Shown: positions 1-7,838, counted from the first letter of the stretch. The stretch: 27,467 bases of DNA from Candidatus Colimorpha onthohippi (GCA_018064565.1 JAGHVA010000160.1:1-27467), one strand, 5' to 3'. The notes: generated from the sequence alone by a model not told the origin. Numbers and translations: made by a program.

Positions 1-253
1 CAATAATCAAATCAGCGGTACCTTTATTCACAAAATGAAAACTATACGATAAGCTCTCACCAGGTGTGAGCCGACCGAAATCATGCATATTACAATCGAA
101 CACCATGTGTGGCACCGATGCTGTCGAGTCGTAACCCAATGCACTATTAGGATTGTTGATTAGCGAGACATCATCACTTTGACCATTATGACAAGCAGCA
201 AGAGTACTCACTGCCAACAAAAGCATTATTACACTCAAAATACGCGACTTCAT
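1..253 (-). CDS. DUF1573-type lipoprotein, N-terminal part (cut by window edge)
   Basis: Reading the minus strand from the ATG at 253 gives 84 codons that run off the window. The N-terminus is a lipoprotein signal: MKSR, a hydrophobic stretch, then L-A-A-C with the lipidated Cys at residue 21. After a polar linker comes the start of a DUF1573-like domain, recognisable from an F-D-x-N-M-H-D-F-G-R-L segment followed by S-F-H-F-V-N-K-G-T-A-D-L-I. In this Ig-like family the aromatic and N-x-G residues shape a beta sandwich. The exact function is unknown; a cell-envelope location is inferred. The gene begins 18 bp after the nusB stop on the same strand, so it is probably the third gene of the leuS-nusB operon. 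nusB followed by a DUF1573 gene is an arrangement I recall from other Bacteroidales. Confidence 0.8.
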   Translation of the reverse strand, partial: MKSRILSVIMLLLAVSTLAACHNGQSDDVSLINNPNSALGYDSTASVPHMVFDCNMHDFGRLTPGESLSYSFHFVNKGTADLII

Positions 254-271
254 AATAACTAACTGTATTAT

Positions 272-1270
272 TTATTGATTATCCTCATCAAAGCCATTGT
301 CAGCCTCATCAAGACCTGGCACATACAATCCTCGTCCAGATTTGTGGATGCGTTTCTCCGAGCGCAACTTGAGCACAATCTTATCCAAGATACCATTGAC
401 AAACAACTTGCTGCGATCGGTGCTAAACTCTTTGGAGAGTTCGATATACTCATCAATTGTTACCCGCTCTGGTATTGATTCAAACTCTGTAAATTCGGTA
501 ATCGCCATAACCAATATCAGCACATCCATCATCGCCACCCGTTCAAAATCCCATCCTTTGAGGTGCGCTTTTACCAAATCGACATACTCGTCGTACAAAC
601 GAATGCTATCCGACAACAAATTGCGCGCAAATTTCAATGCCTCTTGATCTGCTTCCAATCGCAAGTCCGACTGCAAGTAAATAGGTGTGGCTTCGTTACT
701 CTGTTCTGTTATCGTTCGCAACTGCATATAGACATATTGCGCAATCTGGTCAAAATCATCGTCCCACAACAACCCCCTATCTGCAAAGTAGGAACGGATA
801 CTGGTATTGTTGATGAGAAACTTGAAAAGTTGCAACACCAACGATTTATGATCCTCATATGTCGGATTGGTCTGACTTTCGTAGTCCTTATATACCGTGG
901 TTTCGCGAAAATTGACATACAACCGCTTGAACATATCCTCCTCGTCCGACCAATCTACCTTGCGCTGCTCAGTCTGCAACATCAAATCCATATTGCCCAC
1001 AAGTTGCAACAAAAACGGATTTTCAACAAAACGTTTGGAAGGGTTCAACTCATCTTTCGATGGGCGAAACTTCTTCATTCCCACTTCCAACAACTCAAGC
1101 GCAACTTTGTGCATCTGTGGCAACAACGAAAACTGCCTAACACCCAACTCATTAAGACGGTCTATCTGAAAATCAAACATACGTACAGCCTTGGCTGGAT
1201 GCGTCTCGTCAATTTTTACTGCATACAATGCCTGCAGCACTTTGGCTCTAAGAAAATGACGACTTAACAT
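272..1270 (-). CDS. nusB: transcription antitermination factor NusB (long Bacteroidota form)
   Basis: NusB binds boxA RNA together with NusE (ribosomal protein S10) and supports antitermination of rRNA operons. The 332-residue product starts M-L-S-R-H-F-L-R-A-K-V-L-Q-A-L-Y-A, the typical NusB opening (R-x-x-A-x-x-x-L-Y). It is more than twice the length of the roughly 140-residue proteobacterial protein. The all-helical NusB core lies in the C-terminal half, about residues 165-300, with the usual segment around D-R-V-A-M-M-D-V-L-I-L and E-F-x-x-I-P-E-R-V-T-I-D-E-Y-I-E-L-S-K-E-F-S. The long N-terminal half is typical of Bacteroidota NusB. The start is ATG at 1270. The gene is 39 bp downstream of leuS and 18 bp upstream of the DUF1573 gene, so all three are probably co-transcribed. 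Confidence 0.93.
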   Translation of the reverse strand: MLSRHFLRAKVLQALYAVKIDETHPAKAVRMFDFQIDRLNELGVRQFSLLPQMHKVALELLEVGMKKFRPSKDELNPSKRFVENPFLLQLVGNMDLMLQTEQRKVDWSDEEDMFKRLYVNFRETTVYKDYESQTNPTYEDHKSLVLQLFKFLINNTSIRSYFADRGLLWDDDFDQIAQYVYMQLRTITEQSNEATPIYLQSDLRLEADQEALKFARNLLSDSIRLYDEYVDLVKAHLKGWDFERVAMMDVLILVMAITEFTEFESIPERVTIDEYIELSKEFSTDRSKLFVNGILDKIVLKLRSEKRIHKSGRGLYVPGLDEADNGFDEDNQ

Positions 1271-1309
1271 TGTTCTATGCTTAGATTCTTGTAATCAAAA
1301 TTACCCACA

Positions 1310-4120
1310 TTATATAACTACATTGATAATTTTCTTCGGCACAAATATCACCTTTTTAGGCAATTTGCCATCTAACCATTTTTGAGCTTCGGGAGCTTCC
1401 AAGACCGCTTTTTCGGCTTCCTGCGCCGTTGCTGTTACAGGCAAGACAAGTGAAAAGCGCATCTTACCGTTGAAACTGACTGGATATGCAAACGCATCCT
1501 CCTCCAAGCAACTCTCATCATAACGAGGCCATTGTGCATCGCATACACTCGTCTCGTTGCCCATGGCGTGCCAAAACTCCTCTGCTATATGCGGTGCAAA
1601 TGGAGCAATTAGAACCGCCAACGGCTGCAGCACATCACGATGCGTGCATTTCAGCGACGTAAGTTCATTGCAGCACACCATAAATGTTGACACTGAAGTA
1701 TTGAACGAGAAACGCTCGATATCGTCCGTAATCTTCTTGATGGTTTGATGCAACACTTTGAGTTCGGCTTTAGACGGAGCATCGCCACCCGCCTGACCAC
1801 TAAGATTTGCTCCATCGTATAGCTTCCACAACTTTTTCAAAAATCTATGGACTCCTTCTATACCGTTGGTATCCCATGGTTTAGCCTGTTCTACTGGGCC
1901 TAAAAACATCTCATACAACCGCAGCGTGTCGGCACCATATCGAGCCACAAGATCATCTGGATTCTGGACATTGAACATCGACTTAGACATCTTCTCTACC
2001 TCATATCCACACACATATTTTCCATCTTCCAATTCAAACCGAGCATCCTTAAACTCAGGACGCCATGCCTTGAATTTTTCGATATCCAACACATCATTAT
2101 CTACGATATTGATATCCACATGGATAGGCACCGTTCGGTTAGCGCGACCTTCGATATTTTTGGAGACAAAGAGATTGTTGTCTTCCTTGTCGCGATACAC
2201 GAAATTAGACCGCCCCTGAATCATGCCTTGGTTGATTAACTTCTGGAATGGTTCCTGACAAACTGCCATACCGATGTCATATAGGAATTTGTTCCAGAAT
2301 CGGGCATAGATGAGGTGCCCCGTGCCATGTTCAGCACCGCCAACATACAAGTCAACATGCTGCCAATACGACACCGCATCAGTTCCAAAATACTGACTAT
2401 CATTATGGGCATCCATATAACGCAGATAATAGCCGCTGGAACCTGCAAAACCAGGCATTGTGCTCAACTCGAGCGGGAACACCGTCTTGCCATCAATTTT
2501 GGAGGTTTCAACCACACGCTGGTTCCGCTCATCCCATGCCCAACACTCAGCATGCCCCAATGGAGGCTCACCCGATGAAGTAGGCTTGAAGTCTTTGATG
2601 GCTGGCAATTCTAATGGCAAACACTGTTCTGGGATAGTATAAGGGATATTGTCCTTGTAATATACAGGGAACGGCTCGCCCCAATAGCGCTGACGGCTAA
2701 ATATAGCATCACGCAAGCGGAAATTGACCGTTTTGTGTCCAATATGCAACTCTTCCACTTTTGCAATTACCGAACGCATGGCATCCTTAACAGTCATACC
2801 CGTTATGAAGCCACTGTTAACCACTATTCCCTGCTTGCTATCCAGGCTTTCTGCCCACGTTGCGGGATCGCTGGTCTCCGACAGCGAAGGCGCAACGACC
2901 TGCCGGATAGGCAGATTGAAATGACGAGCAAACGCAAAATCACGGCTATCGTGTGCTGGAACCGCCATAATGGCACCTGTCCCATAGCCCGACAACACAT
3001 AATCGCTCACATATATCGGTATCTGCTCACCACTCAACGGGTTGACGGCATACGCACCCGTAAAGACACCACTCACCTTTTTCACCTCTGCTTGACGTTC
3101 ACGCTCTGAACGGTTCTTTGCCCATGTTACATACTGCTCCACCTCACGACGGTGGTCAGCTGTAGTGATACTATCTATCATCTCATGTTCGGGGCAAAGC
3201 ACCATAAAAGTTACTCCAAAAATGGTATCAGGCCGCGTGGTGAATATTTCAAACTGCCTGCTACTATCCTCCGCTAAGGGGAAGAGAACCGCAGCGCCCT
3301 CGCTACGACCAATCCAATTACGCTGTATCTCTTTAAGGCTATCTGTCCAATCCACATCGTCCAAACCATCTACAAGTCGCTGCGCATACGCAGAGATACG
3401 CAAACTCCATTGGCGCATCAACTTGCGTTCCACTGGGTAACCGCCTCTGACAGAAAGCCCACCTACTACCTCATCGTTGGCAAGCACCGTACCCAACTGA
3501 GGACACCAATTGACAGGTATATCGGCCAGATATGCCAGACGATAATCCATCAAATACTGCTGCCTTTCGGATTCAGACATCTGACTCCACGGCTTAGACA
3601 GACCTTCTACCCACGACCCGTTCTCCAATTGGCTTACCAAATCAGCAATAGGACGTGCCTTATTGATGGTAACATCATAGTAGTGGTTAAAGAGCTGGAT
3701 AAACGTCCATTGCGTCCATTTGTAATAGGCAGGGTCACAAGTGCGGACTTCACGGCTCCAATCAAAACTGAAGCCTATCTTATCCAACTGTTCACGATAG
3801 CGAGCTATGTTTTTCTCGGTTGTAACCGCAGGATGTTGCCCTGTCTGTATGGCATACTGCTCTGCTGGCAATCCGTAAGCATCGTACCCCATGGGATGCA
3901 AGACATTGAACCCCTGCAAACGCTTATAACGGGCAAAAATATCGCTCGCTATATAACCCAGAGGATGACCTACATGCAATCCTGCTCCCGATGGATATGG
4001 GAACATGTCAAGAACGTAAAAATGGGGCTTGTCGCCTCCATTGTGCGACTTATAGATGCCCTGCTGACGCCAATATGACTGCCACCGAGACTCTATCTCT
4101 TGAAAATTATAGTCAGACAT
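1310..4120 (-). CDS. leuS: leucyl-tRNA synthetase
   Basis: This class I aminoacyl-tRNA synthetase charges tRNA-Leu in the cytoplasm. At 936 residues it has the usual Bacteroidota length. The HIGH motif appears as H-V-G-H at residues 49-52, after D-M-F-P-Y-P-S-G. The KMSKS loop is intact at residues 710-714 (E-K-M-S-K-S-M-F-N). The CP1 editing domain shows the threonine-rich F-T-T-R-P-D-T-I-F-G segment and the G-A-I-M-A-V-P-A-H-D-S-R-D motif that removes mischarged amino acids. The C-terminus carries the anticodon-binding helices and ends K-K-I-I-N-V-V-I. The start is ATG at 4120. It is the first gene of the leuS-nusB-DUF1573 operon, with a -7 box near 4303-4310. Confidence 0.97.
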   Translation of the reverse strand: MSDYNFQEIESRWQSYWRQQGIYKSHNGGDKPHFYVLDMFPYPSGAGLHVGHPLGYIASDIFARYKRLQGFNVLHPMGYDAYGLPAEQYAIQTGQHPAVTTEKNIARYREQLDKIGFSFDWSREVRTCDPAYYKWTQWTFIQLFNHYYDVTINKARPIADLVSQLENGSWVEGLSKPWSQMSESERQQYLMDYRLAYLADIPVNWCPQLGTVLANDEVVGGLSVRGGYPVERKLMRQWSLRISAYAQRLVDGLDDVDWTDSLKEIQRNWIGRSEGAAVLFPLAEDSSRQFEIFTTRPDTIFGVTFMVLCPEHEMIDSITTADHRREVEQYVTWAKNRSERERQAEVKKVSGVFTGAYAVNPLSGEQIPIYVSDYVLSGYGTGAIMAVPAHDSRDFAFARHFNLPIRQVVAPSLSETSDPATWAESLDSKQGIVVNSGFITGMTVKDAMRSVIAKVEELHIGHKTVNFRLRDAIFSRQRYWGEPFPVYYKDNIPYTIPEQCLPLELPAIKDFKPTSSGEPPLGHAECWAWDERNQRVVETSKIDGKTVFPLELSTMPGFAGSSGYYLRYMDAHNDSQYFGTDAVSYWQHVDLYVGGAEHGTGHLIYARFWNKFLYDIGMAVCQEPFQKLINQGMIQGRSNFVYRDKEDNNLFVSKNIEGRANRTVPIHVDINIVDNDVLDIEKFKAWRPEFKDARFELEDGKYVCGYEVEKMSKSMFNVQNPDDLVARYGADTLRLYEMFLGPVEQAKPWDTNGIEGVHRFLKKLWKLYDGANLSGQAGGDAPSKAELKVLHQTIKKITDDIERFSFNTSVSTFMVCCNELTSLKCTHRDVLQPLAVLIAPFAPHIAEEFWHAMGNETSVCDAQWPRYDESCLEEDAFAYPVSFNGKMRFSLVLPVTATAQEAEKAVLEAPEAQKWLDGKLPKKVIFVPKKIINVVI

Positions 4121-4302
4121 GCTAATACTATGATATGGATAAAATAATTATAAACTGCTATAAACAAGACCATCGCTTGCGCAATAAAACGCAGTAAAAA
4201 CAAAAAAATAGCAAAAAAGCCACATGTCATCAAAAGTGGACAAATTTACTATATTCATTATTTACCGATAGTTATGCACTGATACTTTCCAAATGCAGAA
4301 TG

Positions 4303-4310
4303 CAAAGATA
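4303..4310 (-). promoter_or_regulatory. Bacteroidota -7 box for leuS
   Basis: On the minus strand this reads TATCTTTG followed by CA, an exact match to the TAnnTTTG element of the Bacteroidota primary sigma factor. No clear -33 TTG is visible; the upstream bases are a long homopolymer run. It is about 180 bp before the leuS ATG, giving a long leader with no ORF or structure that I could recognise. Confidence 0.6.
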
Positions 4311-4344
4311 CGTTTTTTTTTGTTATTATAGGGTGCATTTCTTA

Positions 4345-4384
4345 TTGGAACTTATCCCGTGGAACTTATCCGTGGAACTTATCC
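4345..4384. repeat. 13-bp tandem repeat, three copies
   Basis: The unit GTGGAACTTATCC occurs twice exactly (4359-4371 and 4372-4384), preceded by a near copy with one extra C (4345-4358, TTGGAACTTATCCC). It lies between the leuS -7 box and the left 9-bp array, upstream of leuS on the minus strand. It may be an operator for leuS or the outer edge of the array-flanked cassette; the sequence does not decide. Confidence 0.8.
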
Positions 4385-4401
4385 GTACTACGGCCAAATA
4401 C

Positions 4402-4509
4402 GATACTAACGATATTGACGTTATTATCGATAATCACGGCGCTAACGTTATTATCGTTATTAACGTCATTATCGTTATTATCGTTATTAACGACACTAAC
4501 GCAACCATC
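4402..4509. repeat. left 9-bp repeat array (12 units) of the four-helix cassette
   Basis: Twelve consecutive 9-bp units with no gap follow the pattern G-(T/A)-T-A-(T/C)-T-(A/G)-(T/A)-C. The commonest forms are GTTATTATC (4420, 4447, 4474) and GTTATTAAC (4456, 4483). Edge units are more diverged (GATACTAAC, GATATTGAC, GACACTAAC, GCAACCATC). A perfect 12-bp palindrome, ATTATCGATAAT, sits at 4423-4434. The array ends 21 bp before the ATG of the four-helix gene. Because 9 is a multiple of 3 the array stays open in frame and makes the gene look about 77 codons longer than it probably is. Confidence 0.9.
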
Positions 4510-4530
4510 AAAAAAAAAACAAAAAAAACT

Positions 4531-5289
4531 ATGGGTGTAAAAATTGGCTCTACTGTGGGGTATTTATACTTGGATATGTGGGTATTGGCAAGCATCCTGC
4601 AGATAGGAACATTCAATTTCTGCAGGCGTTTCCTTAACCAACACAACGATCCATGTGGTCGCTTGTTCGACCAGATGACCCAAGCGGCACGCTCTGGACA
4701 GGCAAACATAGCCGAAGGGGTATCGCGCCACCAAACTTCGATAGAGACCGAGATGAAGCTGGTCGATGTGGCTCGTGCCAGCATCAACGAGTTGAGCAAC
4801 GACTTCTCGTTTATCTTAATGGCAAACAAGCAAGTGGCATGGCGCAACGATGAACCCGCCGCCATTCAACTGAGAGCCATAAAACCAGATACGCCACACT
4901 ATAGCGAAGACATCATGCACGACATGATGGAGCATGTACTCAAGCAAAAAGAACGCTTCGACCCCTGGATAGAACATAGCGACTTGACCACAGCAGCCAA
5001 TGCGCTGATGATACTCTGCGCAAGGGTCAACAGCATGGTAACACGATATCTGGAGAATAGCCTAACAACATTCAAGTTGACAGGAGGTTTCACCGAGAAC
5101 ATGACCAAGGAACGCATAGACACTCAGCAACAACAGAGCATAGCGGAAGGGGCACCGTTGTGTTCAAAGTGTGGCGCCCCGATGGTGAAACGCTATGCCA
5201 AGCGTGGTAGCAACCAAGGCAAGGCATTCTGGAGCTGCAGCCGCTACAGCGAGACAGGCTGCACTGGCAGCAAAAGTATAGAGAATTAG
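4531..5289 (+). CDS. four-helix-bundle (S23/IVS-like) protein with C-terminal C4 zinc ribbon
   Basis: The 252-residue product has two parts. Residues 20-100 resemble the S23/intervening-sequence four-helix-bundle family, with the signature D-Q-M-T-Q-A-A-R-S-G-Q-A-N-I-A-E-G at about 47-63, then E-T-E-M-K-L and A-R-A-S-I-N-E-L. Members of this family include proteins encoded in 23S rRNA intervening sequences and the Avd accessory proteins of diversity-generating retroelements. Residues 211-244 form a topoisomerase-type C4 zinc ribbon: C211-x2-C214, C236, C244, with G-K-A-F-W-S-C-S between. The overall layout fits the Bacteroidota 'four helix bundle suffix' proteins, whose function I do not know; nucleic-acid binding is inferred from the fold and charge. 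I chose the ATG at 4531 because it follows an A-rich leader and excludes the in-frame repeat array. No -7 box was seen upstream. The stop lies 4 bp before a second repeat array. Confidence 0.85.
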   Translation: MGVKIGSTVGYLYLDMWVLASILQIGTFNFCRRFLNQHNDPCGRLFDQMTQAARSGQANIAEGVSRHQTSIETEMKLVDVARASINELSNDFSFILMANKQVAWRNDEPAAIQLRAIKPDTPHYSEDIMHDMMEHVLKQKERFDPWIEHSDLTTAANALMILCARVNSMVTRYLENSLTTFKLTGGFTENMTKERIDTQQQQSIAEGAPLCSKCGAPMVKRYAKRGSNQGKAFWSCSRYSETGCTGSKSIEN

Positions 5290-5293
5290 TGGC

Positions 5294-5410
5294 GTTATTA
5301 TCGTTATTATCGTTATTGACGTTACTATCGTTATTAACGTTAGTATCGTTATTGACGTTACTATCGTTATTGACGTTACTATCGTTATTAACGCCATTAT
5401 CGTTAGCATC
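5294..5410. repeat. right 9-bp repeat array (13 units) of the four-helix cassette
   Basis: Thirteen gapless 9-bp units stand in the same orientation as the left array. In order they are GTTATTATC twice, GTTATTGAC, GTTACTATC, GTTATTAAC, GTTAGTATC, then (GTTATTGAC GTTACTATC) twice, GTTATTAAC, GCCATTATC, GTTAGCATC. A higher-order 18-bp alternation (..GAC then ..ATC) is visible in the middle. The last unit forms a 6-bp inverted repeat GCATCG/CGATGC (5406-5411 and 5425-5430) around a T-run, possibly a weak terminator. The array begins 4 bp after the stop of the four-helix gene and ends about 70 bp before the elbB -7 box. Confidence 0.92.
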
Positions 5411-5479
5411 GTTTTTTTCTACTGCGATGCAAAATTAGCAATCCGAACTTTTTTTTGATTGTTTCTCTAAAAAAAATTG

Positions 5480-5487
5480 TACCTTTG
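5480..5487 (+). promoter_or_regulatory. -7 box for elbB
   Basis: This is an exact TACCTTTG followed by CA, with a TTG at 5459-5461 (18-bp spacing) as a plausible -33 element. It is about 35 bp before the elbB ATG at 5522, so the leader is short and A-rich. Confidence 0.75.
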
Positions 5488-5521
5488 CATTTTAATAACC
5501 CAAAAAACAACAAACACTATT

Positions 5522-6211
5522 ATGAAAAACATCGCGCTTATACTATCCGGCTGCGGCAACCTCGATGGAAGCGAGTTGCAAGAATCTCTGTCTTTAATGC
5601 TTGCCATTGACCGCATGGGATGGCACTACCAATGTTTTGCCCCTGAAGGCTATTTTGAAACAGCAAAATATGTTGACACCTCCGACCCAGACGAAGGTCA
5701 CGAGGAAGGTGAAATCGTAGCTGTTGAACGCCGCAATATTTTTGAGGAAGCTGCACGTGTATCACGAGGCGACATACTTCCTTTGAATCAGTATTCGGCA
5801 GCCGACTACGATGCGTTGTGTTTGCCTGGTGGATTTGGTGCCGCTCGCAATTTGAGCACCTTTGCTTTCGATGGGACAAATATGACGGTAATAGACAGTG
5901 TAGTAGATGCCATACTCGCCACCTACCGCTCACACAAACCTATCTGCGCAATGTGTATAGCCCCCATGATAGTTGCCAAAGTGTTGGGTCGAAACAATGT
6001 TCACATCACATTGGGCAACAGCCACTGCGAAGCAGCACAAGCCGCAACGACTTTCGGTGCCATCGTAGAGGATTGTGGCGCTACCGATGTATGCGTGGAT
6101 TCACAAAACAAAATCATCACAACACCAGCCTATATGGTACAATCGCACATAAGCCTTATCTTCGAGGGCGGTGCTAACCTGATTGGTGAACTTAAAAAAA
6201 TGATTGGATAA
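5522..6211 (+). CDS. elbB: ElbB-like DJ-1/PfpI superfamily protein
   Basis: The 229-residue product closely follows E. coli ElbB, of the glutamine-amidotransferase-like/DJ-1 superfamily. The N-terminus I-A-L-I-L-S-G-C-G-N-L-D-G-S-E matches the family start. Then come a catalytic-type loop P-G-G-F-G-A-A-R-N-L-S-x-F-A, the nucleophile elbow segment C-A-M-C-I-A-P, and K-I-I-T-T-P-A-Y-M near the end. ElbB was first linked to isoprenoid synthesis and later reported to have glyoxalase-type activity; the physiological role is not settled. An insertion of acidic residues around D-P-D-E-G-H-E-E-G-E is seen. The start is the ATG at 5522, just after the promoter, because an upstream in-frame ATG lies before the -7 box. 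Confidence 0.92.
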   Translation: MKNIALILSGCGNLDGSELQESLSLMLAIDRMGWHYQCFAPEGYFETAKYVDTSDPDEGHEEGEIVAVERRNIFEEAARVSRGDILPLNQYSAADYDALCLPGGFGAARNLSTFAFDGTNMTVIDSVVDAILATYRSHKPICAMCIAPMIVAKVLGRNNVHITLGNSHCEAAQAATTFGAIVEDCGATDVCVDSQNKIITTPAYMVQSHISLIFEGGANLIGELKKMIG

Positions 6212-6212
6212 C

Positions 6213-6299
6213 AAATTAGAAAAATTGATTGACAACCCATTATCTTTTATAACTGCACCTATCTATTTTTACTATTCAATCAATTTCAAACGCTAATTT
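6213..6299. other. nested inverted repeat just after elbB
   Basis: Two nested complementary pairs lie in the elbB-MATE gap: AAATTAG (6213-6219) with CTAATTT (6293-6299), and inside it AAATTGATTG (6222-6231) with CAATCAATTT (6277-6286). Both are perfect, with 2 and 6 unpaired bases between the stems and a loop of 45 bases. It begins right after the elbB stop codon and could be a 3' mRNA structure. It is A/T-rich, so it is weak and may be chance. Confidence 0.45.
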
Positions 6300-6307
6300 T
6301 TAGAACA

Positions 6308-6358
6308 AAAATCGCACGACTATTAAAGTTTGATAAATTTTGATAGTCGTGCGGTTTT
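6308..6358. terminator. long stem-loop between elbB and the MATE gene
   Basis: A near-perfect hairpin has an 11-bp core CGCACGACTAT (6313-6323) pairing with ATAGTCGTGCG (6343-6353). The stem extends outward to an A-run/T-run (6308-6311 with 6355-6358) and inward to a 5-base loop at 6331-6335, about 23 pairs in all with three G-U pairs. The flanking A and T runs make it look like a bidirectional intrinsic terminator for elbB. It ends only 13 bp before the MATE ATG, so it would also sit in the MATE leader if that gene is transcribed from upstream. Confidence 0.8.
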
Positions 6359-6371
6359 AGTAATAACACCT

Positions 6372-7733
6372 ATGGGAAATATCGATCTGACCACGGGGAA
6401 GCCTTGGCACGTTATCCTACAATTCTCACTACCTTTGTTGGGTGCTTTTATTCTACAGCAGCTGTACAACACAGCCGACATGCTGGTGTTGGGACACTAT
6501 GTGGGACAAGAGGCATTGTCGGCAGTGGGTGCCAGCGGCAACTACTTGGGTGTGTTTATCACTATTGCCACGGGATTGGCATCAGGCGTCACGGTTTGCG
6601 TGGGCAATGCTTATGGTGCGAGACAGATTGATAAGACCCGAAAATACATATTCTCCAGTCTGCTGCTACAACTTTTCATCGGCATAGCCGTAAGCATAAT
6701 CGGCATTTTGATTGCCAAACCCATATTGTCACACATCGTGCTTTTGCCCTCATCGTTGATGGCAGATGCAACACTGTATGTAAACGTATATATGGCAGGT
6801 TTCGTTTTCCAGATGGCATACAACACCGTGGCAGGGATATTAAGGGGATTAGGCGATAGTAAATCTTCGTTACATTTTTTGGCATTAGCCTCAGTGGTAA
6901 ACATACTGCTCGACGTTCTCTTTGTTGGCTGTTTCAAATGGGGCGTAATCGGGGTAGCCCTCGCCACCACCGCTGCGCAGTTGCTTTGTGCCACTATCTC
7001 GTTGCGCTACCTTTTTAGGAACTATAGCCGTTACACGACATTCGGGCTCCGCGGACAGTGGCGCGGCATCTTTAAGGTTGGTGGCATGGCATACCGTATG
7101 GGCAGTCTTGCACGTACCAGCTTACCACTGATGTTACAAGCTTTTATGCTTTACGTTGGATTTATGCTGCTGCAGCGTACGGTAAATAGTTTTGGTACCG
7201 ATATGACGGCATCGTATGCTGTTGTTACCAAACTGGACCGTTATATCATGGCTCCTCTGATTGTTGTTTTTGATGCCATGGCTGCCTTTGCAAGCCAAAA
7301 CATGGGGGCACGCCGATGGGATAGAATCAAAATGGGGTTGGGTCAGATGCGATGGGTAGCATTGGCTATCGCTGGGATTTTTTGCGTTATCGGACTGATT
7401 ATGATGCCTATTGCGGTAAGATGGTTTGAGATGAATGAGGTAGCAACCAGTTATGCTATACAGAACCTTACGTGGAGTTCTATCGACCTTTTCTTATATG
7501 CGTTATACTGCCCCATCACAGGCTGCTGCTTAGGGTTAAAACAGACAATGGTACCTCTAATTGTATCGTTTGTGGAACTCACTGGGCGCAACGTATTTGC
7601 CCGATTGCTTGCCCCTGCCATCGGAAGCAGCTGTATATGGCTGTGCGAACCACCTGCCTGGGGGGTGGTGATTGCTGGTGTATGGATTTACTACTACGCC
7701 AGTGTGCGCCCCTCAATAGTCCAAAAACTATAA
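6372..7733 (+). CDS. MATE-family efflux transporter
   Basis: A 453-residue polytopic membrane protein, expected to have 12 membrane helices in two six-helix halves, as in MATE Na+/H+-drug antiporters. Family marks include the start G-N-I-D-L-T-T-G-K-P-W followed by S-L-P-L-L-G-A-F-I-L-Q-Q-L-Y-N-T-A-D, the first-half G-I-L-R-G-L-G-D-S-K, and a second-half G-A-x-x-x-x-R-I-K segment. Near the end is C-E-P-P-A-W, typical of the NorM/DinF-like branch. The substrate cannot be told from sequence. I chose the ATG at 6372 because the earlier in-frame ATG at 6330 lies inside the stem-loop and M-G-N-I-D-L is the usual family start. No promoter box is clear; the gene may be expressed by read-through from elbB. 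Confidence 0.93.
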   Translation: MGNIDLTTGKPWHVILQFSLPLLGAFILQQLYNTADMLVLGHYVGQEALSAVGASGNYLGVFITIATGLASGVTVCVGNAYGARQIDKTRKYIFSSLLLQLFIGIAVSIIGILIAKPILSHIVLLPSSLMADATLYVNVYMAGFVFQMAYNTVAGILRGLGDSKSSLHFLALASVVNILLDVLFVGCFKWGVIGVALATTAAQLLCATISLRYLFRNYSRYTTFGLRGQWRGIFKVGGMAYRMGSLARTSLPLMLQAFMLYVGFMLLQRTVNSFGTDMTASYAVVTKLDRYIMAPLIVVFDAMAAFASQNMGARRWDRIKMGLGQMRWVALAIAGIFCVIGLIMMPIAVRWFEMNEVATSYAIQNLTWSSIDLFLYALYCPITGCCLGLKQTMVPLIVSFVELTGRNVFARLLAPAIGSSCIWLCEPPAWGVVIAGVWIYYYASVRPSIVQKL

Positions 7734-7830
7734 TAGCGTATAGCACCTACATACTTCCATAAAGTACTTTTAATCACTAAGATACCATAACACATTCTTT
7801 TTTTTAGTTAATACTAATAATTTAATTCTG

Positions 7831-7838
7831 TAACTTTG
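7831..7838 (+). promoter_or_regulatory. -7 box for the MORN lipoprotein
   Basis: An exact TAACTTTG followed by CA, about 32 bp before the ATG at 7871. The upstream stretch is A/T-rich without a clear -33 TTG. The 7734-7870 gap otherwise contains only a small palindrome (AAAGTACTTT near 7762) and a T-run. Confidence 0.7.

Noticed and set aside
3410..4078. Long plus-strand open frame (222 codons) opposite leuS
   Set aside because: It overlaps the conserved catalytic domain of leuS on the other strand and shows no protein family features.
4300..4530. Upstream in-frame extension of the four-helix protein with an I/V/N-rich repeat peptide
   Set aside because: It is produced by the 9-bp array, whose period is a multiple of three and contains no stop codons; the family-like start is the ATG at 4531 after an A-rich leader.
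4531..5289. Diversity-generating retroelement accessory gene (Avd-like)
   Set aside because: The fold family is related, but no reverse transcriptase, template repeat or variable target is present in the window, and Avd lacks the zinc ribbon.
4402..5410. CRISPR array
   Set aside because: The units are 9 bp and contiguous with no spacers, and no cas gene is nearby.
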